Under the pieces are notes generated by a model. The model saw only the letters and a program-made list of their open reading frames with translations, was not told the DNA's origin and did not search any database. This document shows, one piece after another, positions 57,679 through 64,000 of a stretch of 64,000 nucleotides of DNA (the first letter of the stretch is position 1; each line of letters starts with the position of its first letter). The stretch spans positions 4,092,001-4,156,000 of the forward strand of contig BSYQ01000001.1 of the NCBI GenBank assembly GCA_030272585.1, in the 5' to 3' direction. This stretch comes from Bryopsis sp. KO-2023 (lineage: Eukaryota > Chlorophyta > Ulvophyceae > Bryopsidales > Bryopsidaceae). A program made the translations under genes and the position numbers.

Positions 57679-57965
57679 TGTTCGACGGATGTTTTTTTTT
57701 TTTTTTCTGTCTCTTTCTTCCAACCGAACTCGAAGAGAGAGGCTCGTTCCTCGTCGACCGTCCCCGACCCGAAAGCAGCAAAAACTCGACGTGCACGTGG
57801 CTCCACAATGCACAACCGCCTTTTTTTCTCTTTTTTCCCCTCCCATAAGCCATGTCGGATCACCCGGATCCATTCAAAATCGCTGAGCAATTTTCTGTAA
57901 TAAACGTACCGTTCCAGAATGGAACTACGTAAGCCTCGTTTCACGCTTTTTTCTCTCTTGTACAG
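57679..57965. promoter_or_regulatory. Shared upstream region of PPR protein 2 and the DysF-lipase gene
   Basis: About 290 bp separate the divergent start codons. A T-run lies at about 57691-57706 close to the PPR start. No defined element is recognised; the call is from gene arrangement. Confidence 0.45.
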
Positions 57966-60900
57966 ATGGAGGCAGAAAGACGGATGGATCACGTCTGGGA
58001 AAATCAGCGCTGCTACGGCTTGCTGGGCTGGTAAAGGAAGTTGCTGTTGTGTTGCAGCCCTGTTTTTATTTCCCCAACCCCACCCCCTTTCCCTTAGTAA
58101 AATTATAGACTCAGAAACAGTCAGGTGTCCATGTGATCTATCATCACAGAGGAGTGCTGCACTGTTTTGATCGGGAACAAATATGGTTTTACCCTTCCCA
58201 CACCATGTGGGGTGAATCCTTCTGGAGAGCCCATTCCTCAGTTGCTGTTTCATGATGTCCAGGTTTCCCCCCCATTTCGATCTGCCACAGTTCACAGACG
58301 GTTCAGGGGCTGCAGTGCAGTTCAAAGAAGGGGAGGATCCGAATTCATCCAATAATTGGCGATGCGAAGTTTCCTTGCACACAGATTCGGAGGGCTGGCT
58401 GTACAGCACCGGGTTTTCTCGCATCGGCGTGCCCAGGGAAGGAGGCCGAGCATCGAAACGAGCCACAGATTCTGTCCGACGGAGAAAGTGGATGACAGTT
58501 GCTGAGGTGAGTGTCAGAAATGGACACAGGGTTTCCATTTTGATGCTTTTTTATTTCCCCATGGGTTGAGTGTGGCTGTTTCCACCGCCAATTTTTGACA
58601 GGGCCAAGTAAATGCACCCTCTATTCCTGCTCGTAAGAAGCGGAGCTTGATGCTCTATCGGTAAGCAGTTGAGGATATGGCTTCCATCACCAACTTGTGT
58701 TATCCTTTTGTTTTTGCTACTCGATAGTGGTGATTCCAGATCGTCTGATGCAGGGGGCTGCGGGCATTCGTTGGAATGTTTTCTGGTGGGTGGATCTGTC
58801 CTGTAGGTAGCATCTTTCTATTTGTTTAAATTGGAATATATGCATCATGGAGCTAAGGTGCCTGCTGGAAAAATTTTCTGACACGTTTTTCGTCTTTCGC
58901 TGGCTCCAGAGGTACTGCAGCGCCGGCAAATATGGGAGGTTTTGCCCTGGGATCCTGGAGCTTGGTTGGTCGTCCATGCCGAGCACCAAGAATATATCAA
59001 GTAGGGCTGTAGCTGTTCACTAGGGAAAAAAATGACATTAATTTTGTTCACAGAAAAGTGCAAGTATCCACCAGCTTCAAACCCGTGGTCGTTGAATGAG
59101 GGGCGAAGCTTCAGAATGTGTCAGTACTTAGTCAGCAATGCTTCATGTAGGGCCCTGCTGTCTCTGGAGGCTGCGATAAAGAAATGTGCGCTTTCCACGG
59201 AAGCAGTGTCAAAAGAGTTGATGTTGGAAATCGAGTGCGGTGCCGTGCACTCCCGGGCTGCGTATGGCTACGTTCTCTGGGCAGGTCACATGGAGTCGGT
59301 GGATGCTGTGGTGATGTTGCACACAGTTCACAACAAATAGTAAGTGCCCTCTACATTCAATAAATTATTCATTCGAAGAAGTTTTGCCCAGGGCTTGTGC
59401 AGTCAACCCTGATGGGTGGCTCTGGTAGCATATTTCACACACTGGCATGGCTGGTCAATGCATAGATATTGGTGAATGTATTGGAGGCAATGCTGTGGTT
59501 TGATTTTTTTGGCTGAAATCGCCCAGTGGTTCCATTTCTGGGTGACAACCATCTCTTTACCAAGCATTTTTGATGTTGGTTTAGTTTCGATCCGGTCACC
59601 GGTGCATCAGGCGAAGCCAATCGAAAAGCGGTGTGTGCTCTAGCTGACATTGAGGAGGAGGATGTCTTGATGGCCGAGTGGGGCAACAGTCAGTATCGCC
59701 CTTGTCACTACGTGGCTATTGACAGGAAGAGGCGCAGAGTGATGGTTGTGATCAGGTAATGAAATCTGGAAATGTGGGGTGTCAGAAAGGGGGGGGGTGA
59801 GACGGGTTTTAATTGTGGATTTGATTTTTGGGCCAGGGGTTCTCTGGAAACGGGGGATGTGATAACGGATGTGACAGGGCAGCCTCTGAGCGTCACTATT
59901 GGAGGAACCTCTGGAACGGTGCACATCGGAGTGATGTCGGCTGCGACCTATGTGCAGTGCAGCATTCAAGATGCACTGAAGGAGGCCGCGGAGAAAGTTC
60001 CAGGGTGGCCTCTGCTGATCACTGGACATTCTCTGGGAGGTGAGTAATCAGTTCACCAATATTTCGGTAGATTCTGTATGTTTGTTTTTCTTTTCTCAAC
60101 AATAGAACGTCTGTTTGCACAGATTTTCTCTGTCCATTTAATCTGGAGGTACGTTTTTTCGTTTCAGGTGGAGTCGCAGTCCTGTTGACTATGCTGCTCA
60201 GAGAGGAGGGGTCTCTGAATTTCAAGACTGTCCGGGGTGTTGGAATCGGCCCTGCCTCAGGTAAAAAACTGTGTTTTTTTTCTTGAATTCTTCCTTTTCC
60301 CAGCTCTCTGAACAGGTCCCCGAATGGAGTTTTGTCCAGAAACTTAACCTTCGTCGAATAAGTTTTGAGAAATCAGCACACTGGATATTCCTCAGTTTCT
60401 TGCTTGTTGTGGAGCAGTGGTGTCAGAGGAACTGGCTGAGCAATGTCGGGGATTTTTCACTTCGGTGATCAATCGGAGTGACGTTGTTCCACGCCTGAGC
60501 TGTGCAAGCGTAGAAGCTCTGCTGTTGGAACTGACAAATGCCAGCCCTGCCACGAAAGCAGTTCAAGGGCTCGTCCAATCAGCCACCTCTGCACTGCAAT
60601 CACTCAAAGAAAAGTGAGCTTCAGGGGGGCATTTTGTCGATTTGGCATCAGAAATGTGAAAAACTGTGTTTCCAGCGGGTCATTCCTTCTGCTCTGTGCT
60701 TGCAGCAGCGGTCTTTGTTTCATGCTTTTTGGGGGTGCGAACCGTTGCTCATATCAAGATCCAGGGTGTGCTTTTTAGGTTGTTTGAGGATAGTTTCAAG
60801 GAGCTGCCCCACTATGTTCCATCCGCAAGGGGAGGGTCCATGACCAAGCCAGGGTTCAAGGGACTGATGCCTTTGTTCCAGGATGAAGACGCAATTAAAC

Positions 60901-62099
60901 GCGCTGCCAAAGCTGCTCAAGATGCACTGGATGTGCCACAAATCAAGGTCATTGAAATGCAAACACCCAAAAAAACCCCAAGCCAGCTACCAGAGGTCCA
61001 AGCAGAAATCCCGGTTGCTGAGAAGACTGGTACGTTGGCTTTTTCCCAACACATCAGGCACTGGTTCACTCTATGGGGATGCATAATTAGTCATAGAAAC
61101 TTGAGTTTGTGTTGGCTGGATTCTAATCATGCTTAACAAGAAAACGGATGGCTAGTATTGTTATCTACACTAAGAAATGAAGAGGTTTGGTGAACTGGAC
61201 GTGGTTTCCTAGCAGCAAGCTCAAAAGACCCCAAGGCGATGGACAATTTGGTGTTCCCTGGTGGCAGTGGGTCCTTCACGCCCATGCACCCAGCAGGGGA
61301 TGCTTATTGGATCATATCGGTGCTCGAGGATGGTGAAAAATCAAAGAAGAAACAGGAGCCTGATTGGTGGGATAAGCTGCAAAGCTGGGGAAAAGAAAAA
61401 CTCTTCAGATCCGGGTCGCAGACCGACCTTTCTGAAGGAATCGGCAGTGGGGAGCTGAAAGGCTGCGCGTCCAGAGATTTGGAGTGGATCGATAAATGGA
61501 TCAAGGAACGGTTGCAGGAGGTACGCCCTATCAGGAAGCTTTCCATTTGTTTCGTGATGCTCAATCTCTCTCCAGATTGATTTTATGGTGAATAATAAAT
61601 AATTCTAATTATAAATAACAATTATTATTCTAATTATAAATAATAATAAGTATTATTATTATAACATTTTCCAGGTGCTCGATGAGGGCGAGGGCAAACA
61701 GAATGATCCTGAAATACCTGTGGTGGAATCTGTCCCCTGCGAGCCTCCCAGGATTGATGCCGACATGGCAAGACCCACCAACCATTCCGAGGAGGAGAAG
61801 CAGGATCAAGAAGCTGCTGCTTTACCAAGGTATTCGCCCCCCCCAACCTCTTTCTTCAGAAATTAGACCCCCCCTCAATTTTCTCTGTGTTGGGTTGGGT
61901 TCTCTTGCCGAGATGGATAGTGTTGGTGCTTGTTGATTCACTTCTGGTGAGTTGTGTTGTTCGGGTGCTGCAGGAGGGTGGTTTTGCTTGAAGCTGATAG
62001 TAAGACTTTCGAGCGGATCTTGGTCAACCCAGACATGATCAACGACCATCTCCCCAATGCATATTTGGCCTCCATACAGATGTTGGTGAAAGACATGTA
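57966..62099 (+). CDS. DysF-domain and class 3 (DAGL-type) lipase fusion protein
   Basis: About fourteen exons, roughly 780 residues. The N-terminus is a DysF module (as in dysferlin, Tectonin/TECPR proteins and fungal peroxins): VWENQRCYGLLGWFPP splits across exons 57966-58030 and 58263-58506, then WRCEVSLHTDSEGWLYSTGF and DSVRRRKW. After a basic linker comes a lipase resembling diacylglycerol lipase: MAEWGNSQYRPCHYVAIDRK, VMVVIRGSLETGDVITDVTG, the nucleophile elbow ITGHSLGG (about 60025), GVGIGPAS, NRSDVVPRLS with the likely acid residue, and a C-terminal FPGGSGSFTPMHPAGDAYWI with a candidate His. It ends INDHLPNAYLASIQ. No transmembrane helix is obvious. It probably hydrolyses acylglycerols or phospholipids at a membrane recognised by DysF; that is inference. 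Exon joins near 58730-58990 and 60615-60780 are the least certain. Confidence 0.82.
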
Positions 62100-62231
62100 G
62101 GGGGGAAAACTTTCAACTATTGTTGATTAATTAACTATTCGTAGATTAATCGATTTGTGGAAATCCTGCTCTGGGCCGATTTGAGCTGTTCTGGTTTTGG
62201 GGATGTGGAAACTGTAAAATGTTGATGTACA

Positions 62232-63438
62232 ATGGGGGATTCAATACGTGTTGGCCATGCTTTCTATGGAATGCATGCGTGCGTTACATTCGAGCACTCG
62301 TTCCCTGAGGCCAATCGCATCTTCTGTTTCCGTTCAGACCAACATCGGTTTGTTGTTTCAGCTTTGGGAAGCTCGAGCCGATTACACATGCCTCTCTGGC
62401 AATCATCAGCGCAAGATAACTTTCGCTCCACACATCTAAAGCAGAACATACCGCAACCCAGCTCATCTCCTTCTGGAACTCGAAAAGTAAAACGCGCGGA
62501 ATCCAGTCCCATCTTTGATCTGCCCGCGCAACGAGCAGGGGATTTCCAAAAGGTTAATGAAGTTACCCAGCCCCGCCACCCAGGCAGCCCTTACCTCTAC
62601 AGCTCAAAATACTTTGGGGTGGCACATGGTCAGCTGGGCATACTGACAACGAGAAAGGTAGGTCAGCGGGGCCTTTGACTGACGAAACTGGAGGGAGCGG
62701 AATGGAACCGAAATGAAAGAAATCCCAAGGATTTGCATTTTGATGGGCGGTTGTGTATCGCTTGCCTCCCATGTGATGATTTCCATGCATTTCAGGAGCT
62801 ACCCCACAAGTGGACCGAAGTGGAGCGCACGTATTTGCCCCACCCCCCACACCTGAAACTCGATTCCGAGGTGCGGGCCTTGAAATGGTTACAGCCAAAC
62901 ACGCTCAGCACGCACCGTCTCGTAACCAAGGGGTTGCCCCGTTTCGCTTGCGCAGGAAGTCAGGGCGATCAGTCCCTATCGACCCGATGCCAATTGCGTC
63001 GAGCAGAATTTCTGTCCTGACGATTCTCCAAGTGTCAACCGCAAGGATGGTGAATCCACCACTAAAAACCCAGCTTCCACTCTCGTGGATGGCGTGGAAA
63101 ACGCTCTAGGGAACGAGTGGATTAATGGGGGTCGAGCCCATGGCCGTTTCCTCAGGTCCTCGCAGCGTCCAGAATCCTGGAGCCGGGATTCGAACTCGAC
63201 GCGATCTCCAGTGTGCCAGCCGAGGCGTGCGAAGTCGAGAGTGGAGTACGCTGATGTAGCGACACGCACGGAATCTCCATCGAGTCCTTCGTCGATGCTG
63301 CCAGGGTTCGGGGGCAGCAAGCTTCGACATTGTGGCAAAACTCAAAAGAAACAGAAACAGAGACCACACACGAGTCCGTCAAGAGGGAGTCGTCTGTCTG
63401 GCCGGATATCCCCAAGAAGTCCCCGAAGCATCGCGTAG
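62232..63438 (+). CDS. Unidentified Ser/Arg-rich protein
   Basis: It starts at an ATG 132 bases after the lipase stop (MGDSIRVGHAFYGMHACVTF). Exon 1 runs to about 62658, ending GQLGILTTRK before a GTAGGT donor. Exon 2 starts after the AG at about 62796 (ELPHKWTEVERTYLPHPP). From there two readings exist. One goes straight to a stop near 63018. The other uses an intron of about 40 bases (GT near 62921, AG near 62957) and continues EVRAISPYRPDANCVEQNFC to a stop at 63438 with a basic, Ser-rich tail. I prefer the second because the frame stays open for 480 bases. No domain is recognised. The short intron is a weak point. Confidence 0.5.
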
Positions 63439-64000
63439 TGCAACCAGTTTCAGCATGGATAATACACCACGATCGACAGCTGAGCGCACCGTGTTTTGAA
63501 CTTTGGGAGGTTTTTTGGAGAGGGTGGCTAATCGATCAATGTTAGGAAACGAAGGTTTGTTTTTGGTTTTTGCAACAGGAAATAGATTTCCTCCCCCCAC
63601 CCCACCGCCATCGACCCTTTAAAGTTCTGGACTCGTATAGAAAAGTGGAAAGCATATCTTACACGATACCCCCCCTCAATCACCAGTAAAGAAGAAAAAA
63701 AAAGCCCTCCCAATGTTTGTTTCGCCCCCTTCGCCTTCCTCCACCACAATTCAGGGAAACCAATCAGAAACTTGTCCCCCTGCATCCCGATTAAAAGTTG
63801 AGTAAATCATCCAAATTTTTATTTTGTTTTTTCATTTCCTTTTTCGGAAAATCCGTCTCATTCCCCCCAAAAAAACCATTGGGAAAAACTTGTCCACTGA
63901 ACACAACCATCTTCCTAGCTCCCTCAATAAGGTCAAACTCTGCTTATCACCCCGCAGAAAATCAAAGAGGAAAAAAAAAAGGCAAATCAAAGAGAAAAAA
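63439..64000. other. Spacer at the window end
   Basis: A/T-rich with A-runs near 63697 and 63973 and pyrimidine-rich tracts. Nothing recognisable; it may contain the 3' UTR of the preceding gene. Confidence 0.4.

Noticed and set aside
63175-63225. A-box-like and B-box-like motifs on the minus strand (TGGCACACTGG ... GTTCGAATCCC)
   Set aside because: The two boxes are only about 20-25 bases apart, too close for an anticodon arm, and no acceptor stem closes. It sits in a plausible coding exon. At most a chance resemblance or a remnant.
1-64000. Search by eye for transposons, LTRs, virus-like elements, rRNA and CRISPR arrays
   Set aside because: No reverse transcriptase, transposase, integrase or capsid-like reading frame, no long terminal repeats and no regularly spaced repeats were seen.

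Overview
The window is nuclear DNA of a photosynthetic eukaryote, most likely a green-lineage (Viridiplantae) alga. Most genes are split by short GT-AG introns. Exon joins that I worked out by hand keep frame across up to 13 exons. The lineage call rests on four things. Tripeptidyl-peptidase II reads closer to the plant form than to the animal form as I remember them. The FAD synthase has the plant domain order. The Golgi nucleotide-sugar transporter is of the plant UDP-rhamnose/galactose/uronic-acid type. A small protein carries a stroma-type transit peptide followed by a twin-arginine thylakoid-lumen signal. A four-domain Ca2+ channel, absent from land plants, points to an alga. An early streptophyte or a prasinophyte is my guess; nothing in the window fixes the species.

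Layout. 1-5.4 kb: 5' part of TPP2 (-), Pol III subunit RPC4 (+), thylakoid-lumen protein (-). 5.6-12.3 kb: FAD synthase and nucleotide-sugar transporter (both +). 13.4-20.2 kb: four-domain voltage-gated Ca2+ channel (-). 20.7-25.8 kb: a small uncertain gene (+) converging on PEX1 (-). 26.3-29.6 kb: a large disordered protein (-). 30.2-35.6 kb: secreted protein with two LamG-like domains (-). 35.6-37.2 kb is unresolved. 37.2-40.2 kb: acidic coiled-coil protein (+). 40.2-42.6 kb: homopurine/homopyrimidine spacer. 42.6-46.4 kb: organelle Der/EngA GTPase (+). 46.4-50.3 kb: gene-free low-complexity DNA. 50.3-57.7 kb: two paralogous PPR proteins (-) flanking an NPF-motif protein (-). 58.0-62.1 kb: a DysF-domain/DAGL-type lipase fusion (+). 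62.2-63.4 kb: an unidentified protein (+).

The genes are unrelated housekeeping and organelle genes, often in divergent pairs that share 200-400 bp upstream regions. Several serve organelles: PEX1 (peroxisome import), Der (organelle ribosome assembly), the PPR pair (organelle RNA, presumably) and the lumen protein (plastid). I found no rRNA, no convincing tRNA, no CRISPR array, no transposon and no virus-like element. Intergenic DNA is marked by long homopolymer runs, including several C-runs that lead directly or almost directly into A-runs.

The most unusual items are the DysF-lipase fusion, the uncharacterised twin-arginine lumen protein, the duplicated LamG secreted protein with a repetitive proline/acid tail, the PPR pair that differs by one intron, and the Lys-to-Arg change in the first Walker A motif of PEX1. 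Exon boundaries are hand predictions with no transcript support.
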